From Photobacterium profundum SS9 (lineage in GTDB: Bacteria; Pseudomonadota; Gammaproteobacteria; Enterobacterales; Vibrionaceae): a DNA stretch of 39,527 bases. A program made the position numbers and the translations under genes. Of the stretch, positions 7,759 through 16,754 are shown in pieces. How positions within the stretch are numbered: the stretch's first letter is position 1; the number at the start of each line of letters is the position of its first letter. The notes beneath the pieces are model-generated. The model had not been told where the DNA came from. It was given only the letters and a program-made list of their open reading frames with translations, and did not search any database. Where the stretch lies: assembly GCF_000196255.1 (NCBI RefSeq), contig NC_006371.1, positions 1,625,903 through 1,665,429 of the forward strand. Reading direction: 5' to 3'.

Positions 7759-9747
7759 TTACTTGATGGAATTTATTAAGAAATCCATTACAGGATTTGG
7801 TTCTTTCTTGATGCTAAGCGCTTTAGGTATATATGTTGGCTTTTTCAAGATTTCTCGTGCAATCAGCTCATCTAATAAAGACTTCGATTCGAAGCCTGTT
7901 TTACCGACAAATAGCGAGGTTAAATCCCCTTGCTTATAGGCATGAATAGCATCTTTTAAGCCACGTAAATATAAGAAATCTTTAGTGAAGCCACCACCAC
8001 GATACGCACGCATTGTAATGGTAAATGCATCATCATCTGAGAGCTTATGAACATGCTTTAAGGCATTAAATGTTGTACCAAAACTGTCACCATTTACCAT
8101 CATATCAACAGCAATTACGCGCAATGCGAGTGTTTTAAGGCGATGTAATGGGAAGCTACCTGATAAAAACTCACATAAGATAGCTAAGCCTTCTTGTGTA
8201 TGTGTATTGCCAGGTAATCCGAGTTTCAATACCTTAAGCGGCTGTGCATCTGCGTTCACCGAAGTGACTAAGTGAACGCCTAATTCGTGATGAATTAATG
8301 CGTCTAAGTCTCTTTGTGAGAACATACAGCCTGTGTTTACCTTTATACTGCGTCCACTCACCATTGCTCTGGCAATCAGTTGCTTTGAACCAACCACTTT
8401 ACAGGTTATACCGTAATCATCTGCGGCATCTTTAAATGCTTGAATAGCCTCTGCTGCACTAATCGTTGCTTCTGGTGGTTCTTGGTACTCGCAAGCATGA
8501 AGAATGAAATTTGCATTCGCAATATCTCGTTCGTCTGGCTGACCATAGTAGCGTAAAGAGTTATATAAGAACTCATCAGTACCAATATTGGTTAGCAAGT
8601 CGATACGAATGGCTAATTGGTCAATCACTTTGCGATACAGTTTTTGGATATCAGCATCACGAATATCTTCAACAGGTAAACGGTATAGTTGTTCACGAAA
8701 CTTATACGGATCCAAATCCAGTTGGCGGTATGTAAACTGCGGCTGGTATGAATACGGATTATGCAAGAAGCGACGTTTTTCTTGCTTTAAGTTCGTTGGG
8801 TTTATATAGCTTAATGTATTGATGCCACGAGAAATCGCATAAAGTTGACGATCAAGTTTGATCACTTCACGCGGTAGCTTAGAGGCTAATATATTGCTGC
8901 CTGTTAAACGCTTTACTTTTGTTCGACGTAAAAGGGTAGAAGCGGCGTGCTCCGTAATGACCGTTTTCATCGATTCATTCATTTTTTCAATCACAAGAGG
9001 GAAGCTTTCACCGCCCAATTCGCTCATGTACACTTTCTTGATTTCAATGGGTAAAATCAATGTATTGTTGAAATGCTGACTAATAAATGTTGCTTGATAC
9101 CCCATGCCTTTGAAAATATCATTTTCTTTAGCTGTTACGGCAATATTTGGCAGTTCAATGTTGCTTAAGCCACTTAACAGTTCATTAATTTCTTTACGCC
9201 AACGGCGTGCATTGACTTGTTTTGTACCTATATTGAATGTAGGTGTTTCATTCTCAACGCGCTGATAGTTGTATGAATGAATGTCGTACAATAAGCACAA
9301 GCCAAACTTGTTTTCTAACGTCGCGACTAAGTATTTAAGAATACGGTAATAACATGCGTGTTTGTCATGAGATGTTGCTTTTTCAGCATCCGTTAACGGT
9401 GTCGACCAAACATTTTTTCCCCACGCATCTTGATAAATACAGTGATCAGGTGCGCGGTTTAAGTCGTATTCGTAACGTGAATCATCACCTTGTAACACGA
9501 TAGGTAAAGACGAAATGAAATCACCCGTAAAAGGATCTTCTTCGAAGTATCGTTCTTCTTCAGTTAATTCGCATTTTGTCATTAGCTCGCCACGTAGGCG
9601 GCTGCCGTTATGTATCGCTGTTGCAATGTACGGTTGATACTCACTGATACGAATAGTTAAACTACCGTCGTTTAGTTGTCCTTCAAAAGGGACGAGATGC
9701 TGGATCTTATCCAGCACCTCCTGCTCAGTTAGCTGTAGCATCTTCAA
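7759..9747 (-). CDS. N-formylglutamate amidohydrolase-like / QEGLA (DUF1704) metallopeptidase fusion
   Basis: The 662-residue protein has two parts. Residues about 25-265 resemble the N-formylglutamate amidohydrolase superfamily, with candidate metal ligands at AIHNGS (His46) and LLYDIHSYN (Asp155, His157). Residues about 290-650 are the DUF1704/TIGR02421 'flavohemoglobin expression-modulating QEGLA motif' family, with HHELGVH (HExxxH: His487, Glu488, His492) and TQEGLA (518-522). DUF1704 is the family of the eukaryotic tubulin tyrosine carboxypeptidase MATCAP, so a zinc carboxypeptidase-like activity is a reasonable inference; the bacterial substrate is unknown. The 5' end overlaps the ATP-grasp gene by 23 bp, implying translational coupling. 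Cytoplasmic; no signal peptide. The start could also be Met3. Confidence 0.88.
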   Translation of the reverse strand: MKMLQLTEQEVLDKIQHLVPFEGQLNDGSLTIRISEYQPYIATAIHNGSRLRGELMTKCELTEEERYFEEDPFTGDFISSLPIVLQGDDSRYEYDLNRAPDHCIYQDAWGKNVWSTPLTDAEKATSHDKHACYYRILKYLVATLENKFGLCLLYDIHSYNYQRVENETPTFNIGTKQVNARRWRKEINELLSGLSNIELPNIAVTAKENDIFKGMGYQATFISQHFNNTLILPIEIKKVYMSELGGESFPLVIEKMNESMKTVITEHAASTLLRRTKVKRLTGSNILASKLPREVIKLDRQLYAISRGINTLSYINPTNLKQEKRRFLHNPYSYQPQFTYRQLDLDPYKFREQLYRLPVEDIRDADIQKLYRKVIDQLAIRIDLLTNIGTDEFLYNSLRYYGQPDERDIANANFILHACEYQEPPEATISAAEAIQAFKDAADDYGITCKVVGSKQLIARAMVSGRSIKVNTGCMFSQRDLDALIHHELGVHLVTSVNADAQPLKVLKLGLPGNTHTQEGLAILCEFLSGSFPLHRLKTLALRVIAVDMMVNGDSFGTTFNALKHVHKLSDDDAFTITMRAYRGGGFTKDFLYLRGLKDAIHAYKQGDLTSLFVGKTGFESKSLLDELIAREILKKPTYIPKALSIKKEPNPVMDFLINSIK

Positions 9748-10753
9748 TTACTTTACTGAATGCATTTTTACGCGCGATGCTAGAGTGTTTTGCTTTTACT
9801 ACCGTTTCAACGAAATCAATCACTTGAGACTGAAGTTTGGTGCGGTTTAAACGGTTAATACGTGTGATGCCGCCAGGGCTGAGTACGTTAACTTCAACTA
9901 ACTTGCCATTGATTACATCAAGTCCGACAAAGAACAAACCATCACGGACTAATTTCGGGCCAATGTGCTTACATAAACGCAGCTCTTGCTTGGTTAATGT
10001 GTGTTTTACTTCTTTTCCACCTGCGTGAATATTCGAGCGAACATCGCCTTCTGCTGGTACACGACGCATCGCCCCAATAGGCTCGCCGTTTAGCATCATG
10101 ATGCGAACATCGCCTTTTTCTGCGCCGTCAATATAATCTTGTAAGATCACATAGTTTTGGTCAGCACCGATATAGAAATCAAGCAAGGACTTAACACTCG
10201 ATTTTGCACTTTTCTCGACCAAAATAACGCCGCTACCACCGTAACCGTCTAGCGGTTTCATGATCATGCGCTCGCTAGGGCTTTCTTCCAGTACACGCTC
10301 TAGGTATTCACGATTTTTAGAGACATGAGTAACAGGAATAAATTCGTTATTTGGATCAGGTAAAGACGCGGTATAAAGCTTATTATTTGCAACGCGCAGT
10401 CCGTTAATATCATTCATGATGAAGGTGTCATCACGAACTGAATCAAGGAAATTCAATGCCATTGTGTCTAGCGGTGGGTTGGCTCGCATAATGATTGCGT
10501 CAAAACCCGCTAAAGGTAGCTGCGCTTTACGAAATTCAGCTTTACGATAAAAGCTTGGTATGTTGTTAGAAACGTCTGACTTTTTTAAAACGCTACAGAA
10601 TGCAATTGCCATGCTATCACGCATTGTCAAATTATTTGGCGTTGTAATGGCTACCGTGTGCCCTCTACTAGCGACTTCGTGAATCATACGTAAGGTAGAG
10701 TCAGATTCTGGTTCTACTTTATCCCACGGGTACATAACAAAACAGATTTTCAT
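9725..10753 (-). CDS. ATP-grasp ligase, glutathione-synthetase-like
   Basis: About 342 residues with the GshB-like ATP-grasp layout: an N-terminal pre-ATP domain (MKICFVMYPWDKVEP), a central ATP-binding loop MKPLDGYGGSGV, and a C-terminal metal-binding segment EVNVLSPGGITRIN. The family joins an amino acid to a peptide carboxylate through an acyl phosphate. It is longer than E. coli GshB (316) and sits in an operon with a peptidase/amidohydrolase fusion instead of the usual gshB neighbours, so a different peptide-like product is likely and I give no symbol. ATG at 10753 is preferred over an in-frame TTG four codons earlier. Its 3' end overlaps the next gene by 23 bp. Confidence 0.85.
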   Translation of the reverse strand: MKICFVMYPWDKVEPESDSTLRMIHEVASRGHTVAITTPNNLTMRDSMAIAFCSVLKKSDVSNNIPSFYRKAEFRKAQLPLAGFDAIIMRANPPLDTMALNFLDSVRDDTFIMNDINGLRVANNKLYTASLPDPNNEFIPVTHVSKNREYLERVLEESPSERMIMKPLDGYGGSGVILVEKSAKSSVKSLLDFYIGADQNYVILQDYIDGAEKGDVRIMMLNGEPIGAMRRVPAEGDVRSNIHAGGKEVKHTLTKQELRLCKHIGPKLVRDGLFFVGLDVINGKLVEVNVLSPGGITRINRLNRTKLQSQVIDFVETVVKAKHSSIARKNAFSKVIEDATAN

Positions 10754-10772
10754 ACATATTACCAAGTTACAT

Positions 10773-10793
10773 CGCTTAGCTTTTTTCTAAGCG
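10773..10793. other. Hairpin in the leader of the ATP-grasp gene
   Basis: cgcttag (10773-10779) and ctaagcg (10787-10793) form a perfect stem with loop cttttttc-like bases, 20 bp before the ATG at 10753. On the minus strand it lies between the maoP terminator and the ATP-grasp start, so it may shield or tune the start region. Confidence 0.4.
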
Positions 10794-10795
10794 CA

Positions 10796-10831
10796 AAAAG
10801 AAATAAGCCATCGTTCTTTAGACGATGGCTT
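10796..10831 (-). terminator. Terminator of maoP
   Basis: On the minus strand a 9-bp stem, aagccatcg (10831-10823) with cgatggctt (10813-10805), is followed by atttcttttt. It lies 46 bp after the maoP stop and separates maoP from the ATP-grasp operon. Confidence 0.8.
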
Positions 10832-10876
10832 GTCGTTATCATTAAATTAGAGGGTGACGAGTGGCGTTAAAGCGGT

Positions 10877-11227
10877 CTAATAATCAATGCTATTGTCATC
10901 TGAGTCGTTATCATCGTAGTCGTATAAACCTTTAGGCTTTCGTCGAGGTGAATCACACAATGTATAGCGGCGTTCTTTTGTCGTTGTTCGATTTAAATAC
11001 TTAGTCCAACAACGTCCAAATTCAGATATGACATCTTGTTGTCCATTAACCTCAGCTAGAAATTGACCTTCAGATTCATCAATGGGAGCAACTGAGCCAT
11101 CTTGTAAGCCGCGCATAGTGCGACCATAATTTTCTAACATGCTGGCTTCATTGATGGTGAATACACCTGAACGATTAAAGCCTCGAGGGAAATTTTTATC
11201 GTCGTAAAATTTGCCTAAAATTCTCAT
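10877..11227 (-). CDS. maoP: MaoP, macrodomain Ori protein (DUF413)
   Basis: The 116-residue protein matches E. coli MaoP (formerly YifE, 112 residues) in family layout: FYDDKNFPRGFNRSGVFTI at the start, an Asn/Glu-rich middle with EFGRCWTKYLNR, and an acidic tail. MaoP acts with the cis site maoS to keep long-range DNA contacts of the Ori macrodomain flexible. The divergent neighbour is hdfR, exactly as in E. coli, which strengthens the call. The ribosome site is modest (caggaatataaattaATG). A conserved core gene, unlike the IS-laden flanks. Confidence 0.92.
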   Translation of the reverse strand: MRILGKFYDDKNFPRGFNRSGVFTINEASMLENYGRTMRGLQDGSVAPIDESEGQFLAEVNGQQDVISEFGRCWTKYLNRTTTKERRYTLCDSPRRKPKGLYDYDDNDSDDNSIDY

Positions 11228-11392
11228 TAATTTATATTCCTGCTGAGGTTTTCGCAGATGATCATGCAGAGAGTCAAACTTGTAAAACGAGTAATTTTCG
11301 CCATAACGATTAAAATTTTTTATCGATCCTTTTTGAGTGATTCGGTGTAATATCCAAACTAATTAATGTCGTTCTTTATGAGAGCAAGCCTT

Positions 11393-12253
11393 GTGGATAC
11401 AGAATTACTTAAAACGTTTTTAGAGGTGACCAAAACACGTCATTTCGGCCGTGCGGCAGATAATTTATTTCTAACGCAATCAGCGGTTAGCTTTCGAATT
11501 CGACAGCTAGAATCGCAGCTAGGCAACCCTTTATTTTCAAGGCAGCGCGGTAATGTGCATTTAACGGCAGCCGGGGAACGTTTACAGCCGTATGCTGAAG
11601 CCATATTGCAAACGTGGGGACGAGCGAAGCAAGATGTTGCATTATCTGAAACGTTAAACACTCAGATAGCGATAGGTGCATCTGCACTTTTTTGGGAATT
11701 TGATGGTATTTCAGATTGGATAAACCGCATATATGGTTCGATACCCGGATTAGCATTGCGTTTAGAGTCTGTGCCTCGTCAGAGCATGTCGAAGCGATTA
11801 CTTGATAAGACGATTGATGTAGCGATTACTAGTGAAGCGCCAAGAATTGAAAACCTACAAGTAACAAAAGTGCGAGACTATCAGTTACAATTGGTTGTAC
11901 ATAAACCAAACTGCACGATGGAAAATGTACGAGATATTCCATTGGTATATCTTGATTGGGGAACACGTTTCTCTGTTGAGCATAGCCGGATCCATGAGCT
12001 ACAACGTACGCCAATTTTACATACTCATTCAAGCCGTATGGCGTTAGATTATATTTTGGGTAGTGGTGGCGTTGGATATTTACCGTCACCAGTGGTTGCA
12101 CAAAGTGTTGATGACGGTCTATTACATGTCGTGAAAGGGGCACCTGTAATGGAGCAGTCACTGTATTTGATTTCTCGTGAAGATAATGAAAAATCAGAAA
12201 TGATTGAAGCGATGTTAGCGGTACCTTTTAATAATGTGATTGAATCTGTCTAA
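11393..12253 (+). CDS. hdfR: HdfR, LysR-family transcriptional regulator
   Basis: About 286 residues. It has an N-terminal winged helix (VDTELLKTFLEVTKTRHFGR and FLTQSAVSFRIRQLE, residues 1-60) and a C-terminal substrate-binding domain. The start of the protein is nearly identical to E. coli HdfR, which represses the flagellar master operon flhDC in that species. GTG at 11393 is chosen because HdfR begins M/V-DTELLKTF; an upstream in-frame ATG at 11366 would add nine residues (MSFFMRASL) not seen in the family. Divergent from maoP with a shared 140-bp promoter region. The Photobacterium target is not shown by the sequence. Confidence 0.9.
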   Translation: MDTELLKTFLEVTKTRHFGRAADNLFLTQSAVSFRIRQLESQLGNPLFSRQRGNVHLTAAGERLQPYAEAILQTWGRAKQDVALSETLNTQIAIGASALFWEFDGISDWINRIYGSIPGLALRLESVPRQSMSKRLLDKTIDVAITSEAPRIENLQVTKVRDYQLQLVVHKPNCTMENVRDIPLVYLDWGTRFSVEHSRIHELQRTPILHTHSSRMALDYILGSGGVGYLPSPVVAQSVDDGLLHVVKGAPVMEQSLYLISREDNEKSEMIEAMLAVPFNNVIESV

Positions 12254-12569
12254 TATAAAGAGTTGTCTATTTTAGTGCATGTTGCTCATAAATGTTAACG
12301 AGTTCACAGCGTATCGAGACATTGGTCTATTTTTTGTTTTTAATGAAAAATAACAATGGTGACGATAAGAAAATCTCGTTGTACACAGCTTCTGTGATTC
12401 GATTAGTCTTAGGAAACGAATATTTACATTGTCATAATGATGGATTTAACAGTCTCATCATCTGTCTTAATTTCGACATAGAGTATTCGTAATTTTGTCA
12501 TAATAGAGCATTAACATTGCCAGTGTTCTATTATTAATCACTCACACTGGATGTATTTCAGGAAATAAC
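12254..12569. other. Intergenic region between hdfR and the small gene
   Basis: 316 bp without a supportable gene; a 66-codon frame at 12292-12492 has no ribosome site or family features. It contains the promoter for the small gene at 12570. Nothing else recognisable. Confidence 0.4.
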
Positions 12570-12731
12570 ATGGCTAAGTTAGATCAAAAATTTCATAAAA
12601 GTGCTAAAGCTAAATCAAAGTTAGATTTTGGTGACGACTCTCAAGATTATATTCAAGATGATCGTAAAAAGAAACGTCGTATAGTTAAGGAACGTTACGA
12701 CAGCTCTGAGCATAGTGAGTTCGATTATTGA
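12570..12731 (+). CDS. Small basic/acidic protein, 53 aa, unknown
   Basis: ATG at 12570 with ribosome site caggaaataac opens a 53-codon frame beginning MAKLDQKFHKSAKAKSKLDF. It has a basic stretch DDRKKKRRIVKERY and an acidic-aromatic end (EHSEFDY). It is followed 6 bp later by a strong terminator, which marks it as a real single-gene unit. Low complexity, no membrane segment, no cysteine. I do not recognise a family. The charge pattern would suit a nucleic-acid or ribosome-associated small protein, but that is only a guess. Confidence 0.65.
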   Translation: MAKLDQKFHKSAKAKSKLDFGDDSQDYIQDDRKKKRRIVKERYDSSEHSEFDY

Positions 12732-12736
12732 TAAAG

Positions 12737-12773
12737 AAAAGGCGTACATCGTTAATCGCGAGTACGCCTTTTT
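12737..12773 (+). terminator. Rho-independent terminator of the small gene
   Basis: aaaaggcgtac (12737-12747) pairs with gtacgcctttt (12762-12772), an 11-bp stem closed by a 14-base loop, ending in a T run. Confidence 0.85.
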
Positions 12774-12915
12774 AGTTGTTAGATAAGGTCAACCTATCTG
12801 CGTATCAATAATCGTATTATGCTTTTGTTTTATGGTAAGCGTCTGGCCAAACACACCTTCATCTAATTTCTGATTTCAATTATGTTATTTCCAAGTCAAA
12901 TAAAAGGAAATAACA

Positions 12916-13212
12916 ATGAAAATAACGCGCAACGAAACACAATGGCAGACCCTAATACAAAATCAACAAACCAGTGGATTAACTATTTCAAATTACTGCC
13001 AACAGCATCAATTACCGACTTCTAGCTTCTACGCTTTCAAGAAAAAATTGGGCTTAACATCCAACAGTTTTGTTCGCGCCAAAGTGATACAGCAAATTGA
13101 GTTATTGGAAGAGCAACCATCCATCACACTCACGGTTGGTAAGGCAAACGTCAGTTTGCCTGCAACAACATCCGCTACATACTTGGCTCAAATACTGCGT
13201 GAGTTGAGCTAA
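12916..13212 (+). CDS. tnpA: IS66 family TnpA (OrfA), copy 2
   Basis: 98 residues, identical in sequence to the orphan at 852. Helix-turn-helix-like N-terminus (GLTISNYCQQHQLPTSSFYA) and a basic segment. Overlaps tnpB by its stop codon (taATG), the normal coupled arrangement. Required with TnpB as an accessory for IS66 transposition. Confidence 0.9.
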   Translation: MKITRNETQWQTLIQNQQTSGLTISNYCQQHQLPTSSFYAFKKKLGLTSNSFVRAKVIQQIELLEEQPSITLTVGKANVSLPATTSATYLAQILRELS

Positions 13213-13559
13213 TGCAATCCTTTATTGAACCATCAGCCGTTTTTATACACCGTGATTTTGTCGACTTTCGAAAATCAATAAACGGGTTAGCAGCCATTGT
13301 TGAAGATGAGCTTAATCGTGACGCTTACACGGGTGAGTTGTTTGTGTTTTGCAATAAAGCCAAAGACAAACTAAAAATACTGTATTGGGATAAGACGGGT
13401 TTTGCACTTTGGTACAAGCGTCTTGAGAAGCAAAAATTCAAATGGCCGAGTAACATCGATTGCAATGAGTTTGAATTAACGGACGAACAATTTAAGTGGT
13501 TGCTATCAGGATTTGATGTGCTTGGTCATCAAGAATTACATTATCAATCGATGATCTAA
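13212..13559 (+). CDS. tnpB: IS66 family TnpB (OrfB)
   Basis: The 115-residue IS66 accessory protein has the family's conserved opening VFIHRDFVDFRKSINGL, the KDKLKILYWDKTGFALWYKR core, and a C-terminal FKWLLSGFDV. Full length for the family (about 115). Its molecular role is not known beyond being needed for transposition. A perfect 16-bp palindrome, gtcaacgatcgttgac (13588-13603), lies in the 109-bp gap before tnpC. Confidence 0.92.
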   Translation: MQSFIEPSAVFIHRDFVDFRKSINGLAAIVEDELNRDAYTGELFVFCNKAKDKLKILYWDKTGFALWYKRLEKQKFKWPSNIDCNEFELTDEQFKWLLSGFDVLGHQELHYQSMI

Positions 13560-13668
13560 CTCAGTCGGTATTTATCATATCTGAGCAGTCAACGATCGTT
13601 GACGCTCCCCCTTGTACTCATTGACATCAAAAGCAGTTTCATTTTGATAAACTTGCTAAAATGAGCAA

Positions 13669-15208
13669 ATGAAACTTGATGTGAACGTACTACCAGACGA
13701 CCCAGAACAACTTAAGAAAATGTTACTTGAGTTGCAGCTGCTCGTGGCTCAAAAAGAGTGTGAGTTAGCTGAAAAAGACGCGATTTATCAAGAACTACTT
13801 GAACGTTATAATATAAAATTGGCTAACGAATACGGTAAAAAGTCAGAAAAAATGCCTGGTGCCGATGAAGTCTTCAATGAAGCCGAAGTCACACTTGATG
13901 AACAAGACGAGCTGCTATTAGCGAGCTTATCAACTGAAGAAAAAACAGAGCAAAAAGTCAAACCAAAGCGCAAACCACTACCGCCTGAACTCCCCCGAAA
14001 AGACGTTATCATTGATATTGAGGACACGGATAAAACATGTGATTGTTGCCGTAATTCTTTGCATAAAATGGGTGAGAGTAGCAGCGAAACCCTTGAATTT
14101 GTACCCGCTCATATTAAAGTCATTAAAACCATTCGCCCGAAGTATACGTGCCGACATTGTGAAAATAATGGGATTGAAAATCACATAAAAATGGCACCGA
14201 TGCACGCCAATCCCGAAAAGTATTGCTACCGCGAGTTTGCTGAGCCAAATAATCACCTGTAAATATCAATTTGGTTTACCGCTTTATCGACAAGAAACAA
14301 TGTTGAGTGACATCGGTATTGAGTTGAGTCGTCAAACGATGTCGAGCTGGATATTACGTTGTGCCACATTGCTTGAGCCTTTATATATGCGCTTGAAAGC
14401 AATATTGCTCGCTGAGCCCGCTATTCATGCAGATGAAACACCGCTAAAAGTAATCAAAGCCGAAAAAGCGACAAGCTATATGTGGGTATATTGCTGTGGA
14501 GCAGATGCATTAGGCAGTAACACCAATATTGTGTTATTCGATTATCACAATAGTCGTAAAGCCCAATGTGCGATTGATTTTCTTGATGGTTACCAAGGCT
14601 ACATGCACGTTGATGGATATAAAGCTTATGAATCAACGCAAGCGACACTGGTAGCCTGTCTTGCGCATATTCGTCGTAAATTTATCGATGTGAAGAAGCT
14701 GCAAGGAAAAAAGAAAACAGGGAAAGTGGATATCGTATTAAATTTAATTGGTAAGTTATACGGAATAGAAAAACGCATTAAGGGCAAATCTGTTGAAGAA
14801 AAATTAGCAATCCGACAGTCACAAGCCAAGCCTATCGTAACCACATTATATAACTGGCTCATCGAGCATAAAGAAAAAATCCCACCTAAAAGTAAATTGG
14901 GAGAAGCAATAAGTTATAGCTTAAACCAATTTGAAAAATTCCAGCGCTATCTTGAAGATGGCAGGTTAAGCATTGACAATAACCGAGCAGAGCGGGCAGT
15001 GAAGCCCTTTGTGATAGGTCGTAAGGCTTGGCTATTTTCGTACACCAATACAGGTGCGAACGCGAGTGCGATTTTATATAGTTTGGTTGAAACAGCAAAA
15101 GCGAATAATCTTCTTGTTCATGATTATATCGCAACCTGCTTGCAGCAGATTGCTGAAAAACCGAATAATATTGACGCGTTGCTGCCATGGAATATTAAGC
15201 ATAGCTAG
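13669..15208 (+). pseudogene. tnpC: IS66 TnpC transposase, frameshifted
   Basis: DDE transposase of the IS66 element. The first part (13669 to about 14219) has the N-terminal coiled coil, a basic linker and the zinc-finger region (CDCCRNSL and YTCRHCENN). The second part, in the other frame from about 14220, resumes with SIATASLLSQIIT and carries the catalytic core: IHADETPLKV (first Asp), YMHVDGYKAY (second Asp) and DNNRAERAVKPF (Glu). The shift maps to the A4 run at 14216-14219; five As would give PEKSIATASLL without a break. No classical slippery heptamer is present, so this reads as a one-base deletion. About 513 residues if repaired. Confidence 0.9.
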
Positions 15209-15230
15209 GTGTCGTTGCCCAGACGCTTAC

Positions 15231-16598
15231 AATGGTAGCCTTCAATGATGGTTTGTAATTTAAACCATCCATCCCACAGAACGGGCCAACCGGCTCGTCC
15301 TGTTCGTTTACTGTCATTCCATCCTCCTAATTTAGCTAATGCTAGGTAAGCCCACCGAATACTTGGGACTTCATTGGGTAATGGTTTATTTTCCCGCTTT
15401 AACCAAAGTAATTTCCACCCAATAGGCGATAAGATTGACTCACAACTTTCTTCATCAGCTTTTATATTCTGCCCCATAAATTTCAGTTGTAAGATTCGTG
15501 TAGCAAGGAAAGCGAGTATTGTGGCCATGCGTTCAATATTGGTATAGCTTTGCATGCGTAATGACTCAACTTGGGTTCCACCACTTTTCCAAGCTTTGTG
15601 ATAGTCCTCAATCAACCAACGTTGCTCATAATACTGAACAATTTTCAGTGCTTCTTCTCTATTCGTAACAGGCTCTGACGTCATCAAGTGCCAGCTTAAT
15701 CCGTTGTCACCTGCACCTTGCTCTACGCACCCGACATAATATAGTGGAATACTTTTTCCTTTCTTATTGGCAGGCACTTTGAGAGTAATGGTTGAGAATC
15801 GGATATCAAGAATAACCTCTCGCGCTTTCCGCCCTCCTTTTTGTGGGATATAGATTTTTCGATTGCCTGCAGGTTGTAATTGGTCTGAAAAAGCGTACAA
15901 CTTATTATCACTTTCTTCGATACAACGGCTTTGCATTGAACGAACAACAAAACGTTGGTTTTCTTGAGTTTTATACGTTAAATATTCATAAATATCAGCT
16001 TCACGATCACATACAGATATAACCTGTTGCATAGTCTCACCAAGGCGGGATGCCATATTTATCGAAGCCTGTTCCCATTTATAACTTTCTTTTTCTTTAT
16101 AGGGTGTTTGTGCATGACGTGCACCTTTTCCTCTTGTTTTTATATCTCGCGTCCACCGTATTTGTTCAATTAACCCAACCACTTGGTGGTTAGTTGGTGC
16201 GAAAAGCAAGATGGAATGAGCATAAATACCGCGAGTTCTGTTTCCACCATTAACATGACCAAGCTGCTCTTTTACAGCGCGATGGGTATAGTTAAGAGAC
16301 GTTGTATCTTCAAGCGCTAACAATAAATCATGGCGGTTAGCCTCTTGTGTTGTTGTTTGAAATCCGGCTTCGGCAATATCATTAGCATGAATAGATTCGT
16401 TACGAATAAAGCGATAAGCGCCTTCAATCTCTGCTGGCTGTTGGCTGTTGGCTGTTGGCTTGATTTCACTAAAGATTTCCCTGTGTGTAATGCAAGATTA
16501 GTCGCCACTTTAACTAATCGTTTTGTTCGTCTTTGATCGCCTAAATTAGCCTGACCAAAAAGAGAAGTTGCCCAATTTTGAGGAGTAGAAATATACAT
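15231..16598 (-). pseudogene. IS4-family IS50-type transposase, frameshifted and 3'-truncated
   Basis: The N-terminus, MYISTPQNWATSLFGQANLG with RRTKRLVKVA, resembles Tn5 transposase. The catalytic blocks LEDTTSLNYT (first Asp), SVCDREADIYEYL (second Asp) and YYEQRWLIEDYHKAWKSG (Y-R-E-K signature) are all present. Two lesions inactivate it. A 7-bp unit (ggctgtt) repeated three times at 16436-16456 shifts the frame after SSQQP. The C-terminus is replaced by eight IS66-derived residues (CKRLGNDT) after GYH. Without the first lesion the protein would be about 465 residues, close to Tn5 Tnp (476). Confidence 0.9.
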
Positions 16599-16703
16599 AA
16601 TGACCGTCCTTAGTTTAATAACAAAGGATCAGATCGTGATATTGAAATGAAGTTCAAAAAAAATCCCCAGTTTAAAAACTGGGGATTTGTGTATAAGAGA
16701 CAG
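15231..16703 (-). mobile_element. IS50 (Tn5)-like element, 5' part, interrupted by IS66
   Basis: Its outer end at 16689-16703, read inward on the minus strand, is ctgtctcttatacac, the same as the Tn5 mosaic/outside end for 15 bases. The transposase runs leftward to 15231, where the IS66 right end cuts it at the codons GYH, about a dozen codons before its natural end. The missing 3' end matches 65-115, and the 8-bp duplication ctaccatt is present at both junctions. Confidence 0.88.
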
Positions 16704-16754
16704 AGTCAATGCCCCCTTTTCCCAGATGTAATAAAATGAGTAAAGGATTCCCTC

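Larger units (their letters stand above)
12835..15230 (+). mobile_element. IS66-family element, full length (2396 bp)
   Basis: The left terminal repeat gtaagcgtctggccaaaca (12835-) and the right terminal repeat, read inward from 15230 as gtaagcgtctgggcaacga, enclose tnpA, tnpB and tnpC in the standard IS66 order. The left flank (gttttatg) and right flank (aatggtag) do not match, so this copy's target duplication is broken. The right flank is instead the complement of ctaccatt found at 65-72. tnpC carries a single-base frameshift, so the copy is probably not autonomous. Confidence 0.93.

Noticed and set aside
9725..10753. Naming the ATP-grasp gene gshB
   Set aside because: The sequence is GshB-like, but the gene context (peptidase/amidohydrolase operon) differs from canonical gshB and the protein is longer, so a symbol is not justified.
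12292..12492. 66-codon frame after hdfR
   Set aside because: No ribosome site and no family features.
13588..13603. Palindrome gtcaacgatcgttgac as an operator or recombination site
   Set aside because: It lies inside the IS66 element between tnpB and tnpC; most simply a feature of the IS mRNA. No evidence for another role.
14215..14242. Programmed ribosomal frameshift in IS66 tnpC
   Set aside because: IS66 tnpC is normally one uninterrupted frame; the site has only A4 with no slippery heptamer or obvious downstream structure. A one-base deletion explains it fully.
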